Below, one piece after another: positions 45,538-56,800 of a DNA stretch of 64,000 nucleotides; position 1 is the first letter of the stretch, and every line of letters starts with the position of its first letter. The stretch is from a virus. Position numbers and translations under genes: made by a program. The DNA lies in the IMG/VR virus record IMGVR_UViG_3300045974_000102, positions 1 to 64,000 of that record. One strand, written 5' to 3'. Below the pieces are notes generated by a model, which searched no databases, was not told the origin of the DNA, and saw only the letters and a list, made by a program, of their open reading frames with translations.

Positions 45538-48500
45538 TTAGGAGTATCTATACATATCTTCTTTATAAGGATTTGAACCATCTTGGCGGGTATGAACTGT
45601 ATTATATCCTCTGGAGGATACAATGTTTCCTATTGTTGACATCGCTTCTCTGCTGTCTGTTAATAAGTTCATGCTCGTATTATAATTTGCTTTGGTCTGT
45701 AAAGTTCTCTGTGAACCCATTTGAGAGCGTGGTGCTTGGAACGCTGGATTGTTTACTGATGGTAAATCATTTGGATCTTCAATAGCTCCATCGTCTGTTG
45801 CTAAATTCCACATAGCTAAGCCTGCTAGTGCTGCAGCACCTGCCCCTATCATTCTTGGTAGTGTGACATGATCCTCAATAAACTTCCAAGCCTTATCAAC
45901 TCCAGCGAATTTCCTTGACGGTGGCACATAAGATCTTCTGAGCGTCTCAGCTACAGTCATTTCAATATTAGCATCTATAAGTTTAGACCTGTGCATGTGA
46001 TCCATTATAATTTTAGGTATATCTTCTTTATTAGTTTTACCAGTTTCAACTCTCTTAGCTAGCGAGTTAAGCATGCCGCCTATACTGTCAGATGTTCCAG
46101 CCCCAGCTCCTTCGTCAATACCCTTAGAGAGCATGTTAAGGAAGCCACCATTGAAACCAAGTGCTTCTGCTTCGTCTTTGCTAAACTGTGATGCTATAGT
46201 TGGTGTATTTTTGATTGCTCTCTGATACTCTGCGAATGCATCTTCTACCTTAGTTGTGGCACCTGAATATCTGTGAGCTACACCATACTCGTCGAAATTA
46301 AGCTCTCTGATATTATATGTTAGGTCAGCTAAGTGATTAGAGGCATTCCACATTTCTGTGCCTCTAACTGCATTTTCTGCCATCCATGATGTTCCACTCT
46401 TTCTTGCTGCTATAGCTGCATGAGCTAAGATGGGGCTCATCTCACCGCCAGAGTTTCTAAGTAGATTTACATAGCCTTCATCTGTAATATTGCCCATAGC
46501 TTTAAGCACATTATCCATAGTAGCCTCGACTCCATTGGGGCCAAGGATAGACTGTATATGCTTTGAACTAATAATGCTCTGCTCCCAGAACTTAGGGACA
46601 AATGTATGAATGAATGTTCTATATTTTGAGAATGTGTCTTCAGCTATTCTGCCATCTACAAGTCCTTCAAGGCCACCTTTCATCTGGAATGTCTGCGCAG
46701 AGAATGCACCTGTTAGGCCTTTAGTAAGCCATGCTGCTATACCAGTATTAACCTCAAGATGGGAGGCAGATTCGAACATTGCCTCAACTTCTTTATCTCC
46801 CATTTTTGCAAATGATTGGAATCTCATATCTGGGAATAGAGTGCCAATTGCACTTCTGTTTCCTGCTGCGTTCATAAAGTTAAAGACAGTCTTCTGGTTA
46901 CCATTAATTTCAGCAAGTCTTTCTGCTTTAGCTTTGCTGCCAAACAGTGTGAGTAATTGTATTTTATCACCGTCATGGTCAGCGTTCATAAGTAGTCTTT
47001 GTGCATGACCTAGTGCTAAGCTCTTGCCTTGTATCGGATTCTTTTGATCCCAGTCTGGGAAGATATTAGCTAGTGCCATACTCTTGGCGTAGATAGCAGG
47101 GTAACGTGTGACCATGCCAGTTAAGCCTTCTTTATCAATTATATTCATTGCCTCTTTGGAATAAAATCCACCACCACCATCTAAAAATTTATTTATATAC
47201 CATTCTAATTCTTTACCTTTAGCAATTTTAGCTTCTGCCATCATACTGCCTACTGTATGTAGTGTATCATTTTGCCAAGCAAATAGACTCTCTCTTGATT
47301 CTATTCCCGCCACATCTAAGTTCTGCTCAAAGAAGTTTCCTTCACCAAACCAGTCTCTAAGAACATCTTTTACTTCTACATTATTGCTTTCAGCTGCAGA
47401 CATTGCTTCAGATAACATTTCATCTATTGAAGCCGCATATGTTTCTTTTGAAACTTTAGTTACATTACCTATTGCGTAATGTAGGTCTTGAGCTTCTTGC
47501 CAATAGGATGCCTTATCTTCTACCATCTTTTCAAGCTTAGTTAATGGTGATGACTTCTCTGATAAGAAGTTTACATCTGGAGTATTCATACTATAATAAG
47601 CCCCAGGGACGTGTAGTGATGCTTCACGTAGGATGCCGCCCTTAGTTGAATGTCCATGAATATCTACAGCATATGCTAAAGCCTCTAGTCCACTTTTGCT
47701 TAATTCTCCTTGTGGTGAGTTAACTACATCATTAAGTAGCTCATGCACTTTCCATGAGAAGTCGCTCAATGCTACCTTATCTTCTTCAGGCATATAGTAG
47801 CCGCCTTTGAAGTAGTCATTGCCTGGTATAAAGACTTGTCTGTCATGTGCCTGTAGTAAGAAGCCGTTTGGATTATTGTTTGAAGATAAGAATGAATCCA
47901 AGAAATGTAGTGGATCCTGAATGTTTCTTCTGGCTTTATCGCCATATCCATAAGGTCCCATTATTTTCTTTAGCTCTTCAACATCAACTAACTTGGCATC
48001 TGTAAACGCAGATACATCTTCACCTGCAATAGACATCTCCATTAGGCGCTGTTGCTCCATAAGCCTTGGTGTGTCTATTATACTTCTTAGAGACAGTTCT
48101 TCCATGACACCAGGAGTGTCTCTTAGATACTGCATATCTCTAAATCCTATACGCATTGTGTTACTGCCTATGCCTTGCGCAAGAGATTCAGTCTCTTGTG
48201 GCGAGAAGCCAGTCGCAAGCCAGAAGTTTGTATCTAGACCCTCTAGCGCATGGTAATCATGCCCAAATTTACGTTCATAATTTAAAAAGCCTCTCTGGCG
48301 CATCTTATTATAGTTACGAGGACCTAGTCTATTTGTGGCATATTCTAGTCCTTCGAAAACTAACCTTTCAGTATTCCTGTGCGCTAGTATCTTAGCCTTT
48401 CCAGTTGTATTAAGCGCATTTAAGTCTTCAACAACTTTTTCTCCCATATAACCTAGGTCATCAAGTGACCCTATTGATGTATCCATTCCAGCATGCCTTT

Positions 48501-50883
48501 GCAAGCCAACTAGGTTTTGCACATCAAGAAATTGCTGCACAGGGTTATCGCTTATCTGAAACTGTAGTCCCTCAGTCTTTGCAATCTCACTGAGGTTAAG
48601 ATCGCCTGTGCGGTTGCCAGTAAGGTATTGTGAGAAGCGTGACGCTGCATCGCCTGTAAGAGTTAAATTATTGTCTAGAGCAAGTAAGTGTCCTCTTAGA
48701 GCATCTTGCATAAATGGTAGAGCTGCTCCTACATTCTTTCCAATAACTTCTGATGTCGGACCAGTACCGCCTTTCGGGCCATGAATAGCAAGTAATGCTT
48801 TCTCGTAATAGTTAAGAGACATTCTAAATTCATCTTTCCCAGGTGAGTACATCCTAGTGACAGCAGCACGCGTTGACTGGCCATGAGCTAAAAGCTTAGT
48901 TGTGTCTTCTATATATTTGCCGTGCAAGATCCAGCCATCATAGCCAAGCTCTTGGCGTAAAGCTCTAGACTCAAGAGTCCGTAAGATATCTTCTTCGTCT
49001 TGCTCAAACATTGCTTCTGCTCTCACTAAAGATTCTCTGCCTACAATTTCTTCGTCTTTAGCTATATCACCTGTGAGCTGTCTACCTACTCTATTGACTC
49101 CAATATGTGTGCCTTTTTTCATTGTTAACTTCTGAACATCTATGTCTCCAGCAGCTATCTTCTTATATACACTACCTATCGAGCCAACACGTCTTTCGCC
49201 AGATTTAGTTATATAGTTGACTTCAGCTTCCTCAGCATAGAAGTTTTCAAACTTTACTTTTTTATATGTACCATCTTCCTGCATTTCTTCTCTATATTCT
49301 AATTTTGGCACAGTAAGTCTCTTAATGAAATCATCTACATATATATTCTTTCCTCTCTTAACTGACAAATCTACCCATCTAGATACTTCAATAGCCTGGT
49401 CTGTTGTAGGGTCTAGTGTGCCTAATAGATTAAGATTTCCACCTAGTCTCATATGCTGTAGGTGTGGACTTTCCATGTAGTTATTTGTAAACATGCCTGG
49501 GTTATATCTTGCTTGTGTCGTGCCGAAGTAAGACGGCTTGTTACGGTTAGCGAATGATATTCCTTTAAATGCCTTATCGCCTTCTGCTTGGTAGATGCCA
49601 TATAGGTTTTCTCTAGCATTTGCCGATAAGTCTGCTACCTGCTTCTGCGGACCTACAAATCCGAAGTGTTTCTGTAGAAATGATTTAGTCTTTTGGAAGT
49701 TAGGGTTTACTGCCTTTGCTCCCATGGTCTTTGTTTTGAAGGTCATTAGGTCTGGGTTGCCACGGATACCTTCACCCATCCCATACAATAGTCTTTGGAT
49801 ATCAGGATTGAAAGCATCTTCCCCAGGACGGAATGAATGCAATTGCGATGTGCCCATAGCTACTGAGTCAATGCCTTTTAGATGTGCCTTATCGCTTAGC
49901 TTTAGTCTACCAAAGAATGTTGCTTCGAGCTCTGAGCCTGCTAGTGCTTCTGCTGCGGGATTAACACCTTGGATGTTCTGAGCTGTTTCAGTTGCGCCCT
50001 TTAATACTTTAGCAAGCATCCTTGCTAGATTGGTTTGAGAGCCAACAAGACCAGCCTGCTCTCCTATAGTAACGGCCATCATTTTCTCAATATCGCTCTT
50101 AGTAACGCCTTTGCCTTCTAGGCTCTTGTAATAGTCACGTGCCATGTCAAAGTCTAAGCTTCCAACAATACCACGCTTCTTTATATCCCTAAGTGACTCA
50201 AGGATATGAGTGTTAGGATCCATTACCTCAGCACCAAGACCTTTGGGTGTGTCTACTATATCGTATTTCCTTGAGTGCACCCATCTTGAATGTGTGCCTT
50301 CTTGTATCCTTGTCTCTACCCACGCTTTAGAGCTCTCATCGTATTTCGAGAAGGGCACATTAAGTTTATATCCGCCTACGTCTACGATAGCATTGGTGCC
50401 TTGGAAGCCTTCAAATCTTCCCTTGATACCTATACTCTCAAGTATACCCATAAGCTCCTGACCGATAGGGCTGCCCTCTTCATCAACTACCTCTTCTAGC
50501 TTATTGAAATACTGCTTACCAGCTCTTCCTTTAGATGCGCTTAGCTGTGCAGCATCAAGGTCATGTCTAATAAGTTCATACTTCTCAGCATTTTTACCAG
50601 CTAAGTCTTCTCTGAACTTATTTAGGATCTTGTTCCTTGGGTTAGCTTTCGCAGAGCCAGTAGACATTGCCTCATACATTCTATCAGCTACCTTAGCTGA
50701 TGTGCTTTTCTCAGCAGCAACTTTAGGATATATAAAGTTGACAGCCTTTGTGCCTACTTCCATAAACTTCTTTTTATCGTAAGCATAGAACCCAAGTGCT
50801 GCTGCACCTGTGCCTAGAATGCCAGCAGTCATTAGTGAGCCAAGAGTGCCTGAGTCTTCTTCATATGGGCTGTTCGGGGTCAT
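45538..50883 (-). CDS. Giant virion-cluster protein with RNA polymerase beta/beta-prime-like core
   Basis: 1781 residues. Membrane-like segments lie near both ends (about 10-34 and 1675-1695). Residues 1260-1325 closely resemble the beta-prime catalytic barrel: TRYPAIYAKSMAL (R1260, P1262, S1268), a 30-residue spacer, NADHDGD at 1300-1306 matching the metal-binding NADFDGD, then KIQL and KAKAERL, recalling residues after the triad in multisubunit polymerases. Beta-like two-lysine candidates lie upstream: K695 with HGPKG at 701-705, or HGHSTKGG at 1076-1083; the latter's spacing to the triad better fits known single-chain enzymes. Encoded between tape measure and hub, it is likely packaged. 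The motif match is seen; polymerase activity and ejection are inferred. Confidence 0.6.
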   Translation of the reverse strand: MTPNSPYEEDSGTLGSLMTAGILGTGAAALGFYAYDKKKFMEVGTKAVNFIYPKVAAEKSTSAKVADRMYEAMSTGSAKANPRNKILNKFREDLAGKNAEKYELIRHDLDAAQLSASKGRAGKQYFNKLEEVVDEEGSPIGQELMGILESIGIKGRFEGFQGTNAIVDVGGYKLNVPFSKYDESSKAWVETRIQEGTHSRWVHSRKYDIVDTPKGLGAEVMDPNTHILESLRDIKKRGIVGSLDFDMARDYYKSLEGKGVTKSDIEKMMAVTIGEQAGLVGSQTNLARMLAKVLKGATETAQNIQGVNPAAEALAGSELEATFFGRLKLSDKAHLKGIDSVAMGTSQLHSFRPGEDAFNPDIQRLLYGMGEGIRGNPDLMTFKTKTMGAKAVNPNFQKTKSFLQKHFGFVGPQKQVADLSANARENLYGIYQAEGDKAFKGISFANRNKPSYFGTTQARYNPGMFTNNYMESPHLQHMRLGGNLNLLGTLDPTTDQAIEVSRWVDLSVKRGKNIYVDDFIKRLTVPKLEYREEMQEDGTYKKVKFENFYAEEAEVNYITKSGERRVGSIGSVYKKIAAGDIDVQKLTMKKGTHIGVNRVGRQLTGDIAKDEEIVGRESLVRAEAMFEQDEEDILRTLESRALRQELGYDGWILHGKYIEDTTKLLAHGQSTRAAVTRMYSPGKDEFRMSLNYYEKALLAIHGPKGGTGPTSEVIGKNVGAALPFMQDALRGHLLALDNNLTLTGDAASRFSQYLTGNRTGDLNLSEIAKTEGLQFQISDNPVQQFLDVQNLVGLQRHAGMDTSIGSLDDLGYMGEKVVEDLNALNTTGKAKILAHRNTERLVFEGLEYATNRLGPRNYNKMRQRGFLNYERKFGHDYHALEGLDTNFWLATGFSPQETESLAQGIGSNTMRIGFRDMQYLRDTPGVMEELSLRSIIDTPRLMEQQRLMEMSIAGEDVSAFTDAKLVDVEELKKIMGPYGYGDKARRNIQDPLHFLDSFLSSNNNPNGFLLQAHDRQVFIPGNDYFKGGYYMPEEDKVALSDFSWKVHELLNDVVNSPQGELSKSGLEALAYAVDIHGHSTKGGILREASLHVPGAYYSMNTPDVNFLSEKSSPLTKLEKMVEDKASYWQEAQDLHYAIGNVTKVSKETYAASIDEMLSEAMSAAESNNVEVKDVLRDWFGEGNFFEQNLDVAGIESRESLFAWQNDTLHTVGSMMAEAKIAKGKELEWYINKFLDGGGGFYSKEAMNIIDKEGLTGMVTRYPAIYAKSMALANIFPDWDQKNPIQGKSLALGHAQRLLMNADHDGDKIQLLTLFGSKAKAERLAEINGNQKTVFNFMNAAGNRSAIGTLFPDMRFQSFAKMGDKEVEAMFESASHLEVNTGIAAWLTKGLTGAFSAQTFQMKGGLEGLVDGRIAEDTFSKYRTFIHTFVPKFWEQSIISSKHIQSILGPNGVEATMDNVLKAMGNITDEGYVNLLRNSGGEMSPILAHAAIAARKSGTSWMAENAVRGTEMWNASNHLADLTYNIRELNFDEYGVAHRYSGATTKVEDAFAEYQRAIKNTPTIASQFSKDEAEALGFNGGFLNMLSKGIDEGAGAGTSDSIGGMLNSLAKRVETGKTNKEDIPKIIMDHMHRSKLIDANIEMTVAETLRRSYVPPSRKFAGVDKAWKFIEDHVTLPRMIGAGAAALAGLAMWNLATDDGAIEDPNDLPSVNNPAFQAPRSQMGSQRTLQTKANYNTSMNLLTDSREAMSTIGNIVSSRGYNTVHTRQDGSNPYKEDMYRYS

Positions 50884-50892
50884 AATATATCC

Positions 50893-53800
50893 TTAATATA
50901 AATACTGGAACTGTGATAGTAGAATACCACCATACTTATCGTATCTCTTTCTGACACGATGATCTTCTTCGTCTGTTGTCTCTTCTAAGTGCATCATAGC
51001 ATTAGGTGATGTTACTGGTGCGCCGTGTGATGATTGTATAACGTCATTCTGTGCTATATATGGCAGTATCTCTCCCGTCATGGTAGCACTTGTATTATGG
51101 ATAGAGTTTATGTCAATAGCTGATTGATAAGCTCCTGGGCTATAAACTGCTCTTACTAAGTGGTCATCGAAGAAGCCATAGTCTTCTATTTGTTCGCCCT
51201 GGTCTTTAAGTGCCAACACTTCTACTTTTTCAATGTCAACGTCAGGTGACCAGCCAAGCCAATCAGTCCCTGGAAGAGCATGACTATTAGAATACTGCTG
51301 AATAATCTTTGAGCGTGCCCAGTCGCCTCTTGTAATGCCAGTGCCATCAGTCTCGTGCATATACTGACGAATATCACTATCAGATAGATCGAAGGCTTCG
51401 TTTGCTTGTATCTCTGCAAATTCTTCTCTATCTCTTTCAGAACCTGCCTCTGCTAATCTCTTTGCCCATAGACCCTTATAAAGACGCTTAGATGCTTCTG
51501 GTAAGAACTTAAATATTTTGCCACGCTTCTCTGGACTGCTTTCATTTGCAAAGAAGTCAAAGTATGCTCTTTCGTTCTGTGGCAATGCTGTTAATTCATC
51601 ACGTAAGCTGTTATCTGTTGGATCTGCACCTATCATAGTAGAGCGCCACTTAGCATGGTAGAACTCTGCTTCTTGATAGTCGCCAGCGTCAGAAGATTGG
51701 TTAGCTAGCATCTTATATTTTAGATATTTGATTATATCCCAATACTGCTGCTTCTCTCTTCTTTCTGCTGTAAAGCTTGGTATAGTATCAATACCGAATA
51801 CGCGGTGTCCTATATTTGCTATCATAGGCTTTAATAGATGTTCGATAGGGTGCTGCCAAAGTCTTACTTCTTTACCAAATACTTGATAGTCTAAATAGTT
51901 AGTGAGATAGTCTCTATTAGGGATAAGTTTTCTATCCCAGAAGGTAGACTTATCTGTCATATTTTCCCAGTAGCCAGCGAGAAAAGTATTATAAGAGCCT
52001 ATCTTATCTTGCGCTAAGTTGTGCGAAGCTAGATTACCTGTATCTGCGAAAGGAGATCCTTCGTCCCACATATCTTCTTGCATGCCGCTCACATAAGCCT
52101 CAAGCCCTTTAGACATGTCTGGCATTGACTCTGGAGCAGCAACTTGCATATCTATTCTTTTGCCGGGCGATAGATGAGAAGCCATTGCGCTCATAGAAGA
52201 CTTCTGTATTTCTAAGGCGTCATTTGCTAATTGGCTTGTGTCATCATATCTAAACTTCTGAAGCAGTCTTGCTCTAATGTCCTGCACTCTATTGGATACG
52301 CCAGCCGCTCTATATGTAGTCTCATCTCCTTCAAGGCCAAACTCACCAGTTTCTAGGTCTGCCCAGTCTACTACACCTGAGCGATCTTCTGTCGCTATGC
52401 TCTGAGTATATTCTTGAGAATGTGCAAAGATCTGCTTCTTTAACTCACCAACTTGAGTTAATGTATCATAGTATCTCTGTTCTTCTGCAGGAGAAAGGTT
52501 GTTCCCTATTGCTAGCTGCAAAACGCTAGCTGATGTATTTCTAAATTCTGACGAGTATGGAGCTATCTGCTGTAAGATTTCAAGTCTAACTGGATCTGGA
52601 TACTCTTCTAAGTCCATTCCTTTAACTTCAGGAAACAAGAACTCCCAGCCTTTACGTGATGTCATTAACCAGCCCTGTGGAGCCTTATCAAATGTGGTGC
52701 CATGCGTATAGTCAATGCTTTGTTTGCTTCGCTCTGAGTTCCATATATCTTCTTCTCTTTGAGGTATCCAGTTAACACCAAATAGCTCATTTGGAAGATC
52801 GTTGATTGTCCACTTAGATCTCGGATTAGTAAACACACGACGTAAGAACTCGCCACCTATACCTGTAATATCTCCAGCTCTCCATCCCCACATGATCTGT
52901 GCTGGATCATACATTGCTGAAGCATCTGCTTTTCTTGGGACATAAGAATCAATACCCTTCTTCCCTGCAGCAAACTGATATAGAGAGCGGAACATGAAAC
53001 CTTTGAAACCAGAGTATTCAGTTCCTTGATCCCACATCTTAATCATATTCTGTCCGAATAGATTATCAGATCTCTTCATAGCCTCATAGAGCTGCGGTGT
53101 AGAGTCTATAGCAGAGTTGTTATGTTGAATATCTACAGCTAGCCTTAAGTTCTTAGCTACTGCTCTTTCATAGTATTGGTCGGCCTTATCATCTGGGATG
53201 CCTCCACCACCAAAGAAGTTAGGCTTTATGCCACGAGAGTCTAACTCATCAAATACTCTCTGCATTTCCGCAGATGGGTCATTGAAGTAGTTATCGGACC
53301 TTACGCGCAAGAAAGACCAGCCCTCTTGTTCAAGTTCCCTTTGTCTCTTAGCATCCTTAATCTTCTTCTTGCCACTATGGAAAGATACACCGTCAGCTTC
53401 AAGGGCAGCATATTTACTGCCATCTCTAATAACCATATCTATATAATAATTACCTTCATTTATCTGCGGGTAAACATCATAGCCCTGAGCCTTAAGTGAT
53501 TGATAAATCCCTCTTTCAAAAGGATTGCCTAATTCGCCTTCGCCTGGCTTATGGTATTCTTTCTGAGGTTTGATTACTCTACCTATTGTTGCAGCGATGA
53601 GTGGCCCGAGCAAAGGTATGTTCTGTCCATATTGGGATGATTTATATACCGGTTGTGATTCAGCGTGGTAGTCCTCTAGCATGTATCTATCGAATAGGCC
53701 GAACGTAAATGAGTTGAGTAGTCTATGTCCATAGCTCGGATAGATAACTCCCTTGTTTTGCCAGTCAGACTGTATAAGATTTAATGCCTCTCTTCTGTAT

Positions 53801-56800
53801 TGGATTACTTTGCCACCCTGATATGGCGTTGGCGATAAAATCCATCCTCTATTTTTTCTTACTTCAATATCTCTATTGCCATTAATAATAGCCTTACGTT
53901 CTTCATAAGTTTTATTAGAGCCTAAGAAGCCAGGTAGAAATGGGATCATAGGGGCCATTAAGAGGCCAAATGCTGCAGTCTTTGGGTTTTGTATTAGCCA
54001 ATTGAATGCTCTTTGAGAGCCAGTCTTAGTAACAGCGCCTACAAACTTCTCTGGCCTTAGAGCTTGTCTAAGCCATGGAGCAACTTGTATATTAGATTTA
54101 AGTAGATCTCTACCTACTTTATCAAAAGATCTTCTAATATAAGATGGGCCTGTCTTATATAAGTGTTGAGCAAATAAAACTGTAGTAGCTGCACTAATAG
54201 CTGGAGCTAAAACACCTAGACCTGTAGATCCTGGAGCAGCTTGCTCTTGACGCTTTGCCATCCTCGTTAAGCCAAGAATATCTGATATCTTAGAATATGC
54301 TAGCTGAGCTTTGTGATAAGCAGCTATAGGAAGCCCTGTAAGCGGTCCTGAGCCTTTATCAAACGTTAAGGCACCTAACATATGGTTTGCTAAATCAAAT
54401 GCCTTGTAGGCCGCATATGCTGGCAGAATACGCTTAATGCCAATGTCCATGAAGTAGCGAGGAATGCCACCCTTCATATCATATACAGGTAGGCCTAAGT
54501 GTGGCGCATTGATAAATTCAAGAGCACGACCAGCCATAGTGTAGATTGGGTTATGAGACTTAGTGAGCTTGTCTATTGTCTTGCCCATGAATTTGTTGTC
54601 AACAAATAGAACCTCGAATGGAGTTTCAAGGAACTGGTTCATAGGGTTAATAGTTATTTCTCTAAAAGCCTTGCCCCAGTGGCGAGCCATTTGATGGATG
54701 CCTTCTTTGCTCCATCTCTTTGCGCCACGGTAGCTCTGAACAAGAAGTGCTGTGTCTGCATCTCTTGTCATTTTGCCCATGTTCTTATAGAGTAAGTTAG
54801 TGCCGCCACCAATGCCTTTAGGTAGCATGTCAAGGTGCCATTTAACTGTCTCAATTGCTTTCCATATAGGTTGGAAAGTTGGGTTGCGTTTCATGAAGTC
54901 AGATTTTCTTGCTGTCTTTAAATACTCATCTAGTGGTATCTTATAGGATGCTCCTGATCTGACCAAAGATTCTTGAACTCTACCAAATACAATTGGGTTA
55001 ACTTGTCTAGTAAACTCTCCAGTTGCTCTATTAAAACTATTAACATTCTTGGCGCTAGCTGTTCTTAATTTAGATATATTAAGGTTTACATCAAGGACAA
55101 ACTTGCGTCCCATTCTATCACCATTAAGACTTTGATTTATAGCGTTAGATGCTTCGTCAAATTCTTGATACCATATTACTGCTGCACCATTAGGTTGTGT
55201 GCTTATCTTAATTATGTTCTTCTTAACCTTATCTGGTATTCTAGTAGGCTTAAGTATTTCAGATATTTCATCAAAGACTTCTGGGTTAGTATCTTGTATA
55301 GAGGCTAGTAGGTCATCAACAGCAATGCCATGATCATGTAAGCCTCTGATCCTCCCGCCGTTGATAGTAGAAAATCTTTTCCATTTACCACTAAGTTGTC
55401 CAGTTGCTTCATCAACATCACCTATAAATCTCTGTGACCCTCTACCCATATATTCGTGCATAGATGAAACGCGAAAGAGTCTGAATGTTGGCACAGCAGC
55501 TTCTATTTTTCTTGCGCCATAAAGCATAGTGCGGCCAAGCATTGTCATTGCTTCGCCAAGATTTGTTGGTATAACTTTAGACTTATGTGCCCCAAGTAAG
55601 TTTGGGTCATGTAACATTGCCGAGAAACCTACTGACCATAATGATAAGCCTGCTGTGAAGCCAAGTGCGCCAAGTCTGCCTACCATAGTAAGTGCACTAG
55701 CGCCGTCTGCTTCATTACCAGATGAATAAGTTTTATATTCATTAGATATACCAGTCTTGTTAAAGCTCATACTACTGCTTGAAAGCTTTTGTTTCTTATC
55801 TCCACCACCAAAATAAGTAGCTGCACCAAGTAATGCAAAGACACCAGCTAAGCTTGAATATTGAGCTATCTTAGTTGCAGCTCTATTGTGCTCCATGAAG
55901 TTCATGGCGTTGTGAAAAAATCCACCGCCTCCACCTCCTGCACCTCCACCTCCACCAAACATGGAAGGTGTAAAGCCACCTGACTTAGATGCATATATAG
56001 AAGAGAACCCTTTCTTTATACTGCTTGTTCTTTTGTCTATTAGACCTAGCATTTGTTGAGTAAGCTCTGAGACACTATAGCCTTGCTTCTGAGTTTCACG
56101 CTCCATAACATTTTGGAAAGCCTGATGTAAGAACTGGCCACCAATATCAGATCGTAATACCTTATCTATACCATGTTTTAATTCGTCTCCATGATTGCCT
56201 TTTGTGAGCGAGTTCTTAAACTCATCCATAACATCACCAAAGGCAGCTTTTAGTGCAACCTCAAGGCGTGTATCAGCACCAGCTACGTGTAATTCTTTTC
56301 CATTAAAAAATGGCTTAACTTTACTATGCCAGGAGAATAGATTTGCTACATCTTCAACCTTCCAAAATATAGCGTGTTGGAATTCTTCAAAAGTATTAGG
56401 CGCTCGCGCTATTCTGCCTGCAGTCTCTTTAAAGGCGATTGGGTTAATATTAATTGTTAACCGCTCCATGATATTTCTATCTTCTTTAGCAAGTCTGAAA
56501 GCTAATAGTTGCCAATCATGTTCAGCACCTATAAAATTAATTTTCCCTGCTTCATATAAACCTTTAAATCTTTCATAAGCTTTTTTATCTCGCTTAGCAA
56601 GCTGAACAAGCATTGCTGGAATATCGAAGTCTGTATTCCAGGTCATTATATTTTTAACCTTGCCAGCGGTAGCATCATTCATTAGATTATCTAAAACATT
56701 AAACAAGCCTTGCTTCTCTGCTTTATTATAAAAAGCTTCTTGTGTCATAGATTTCATTTCAATGTTGCCGTTCAATCCTTCAAGAAGGGCTTGAACCTGG

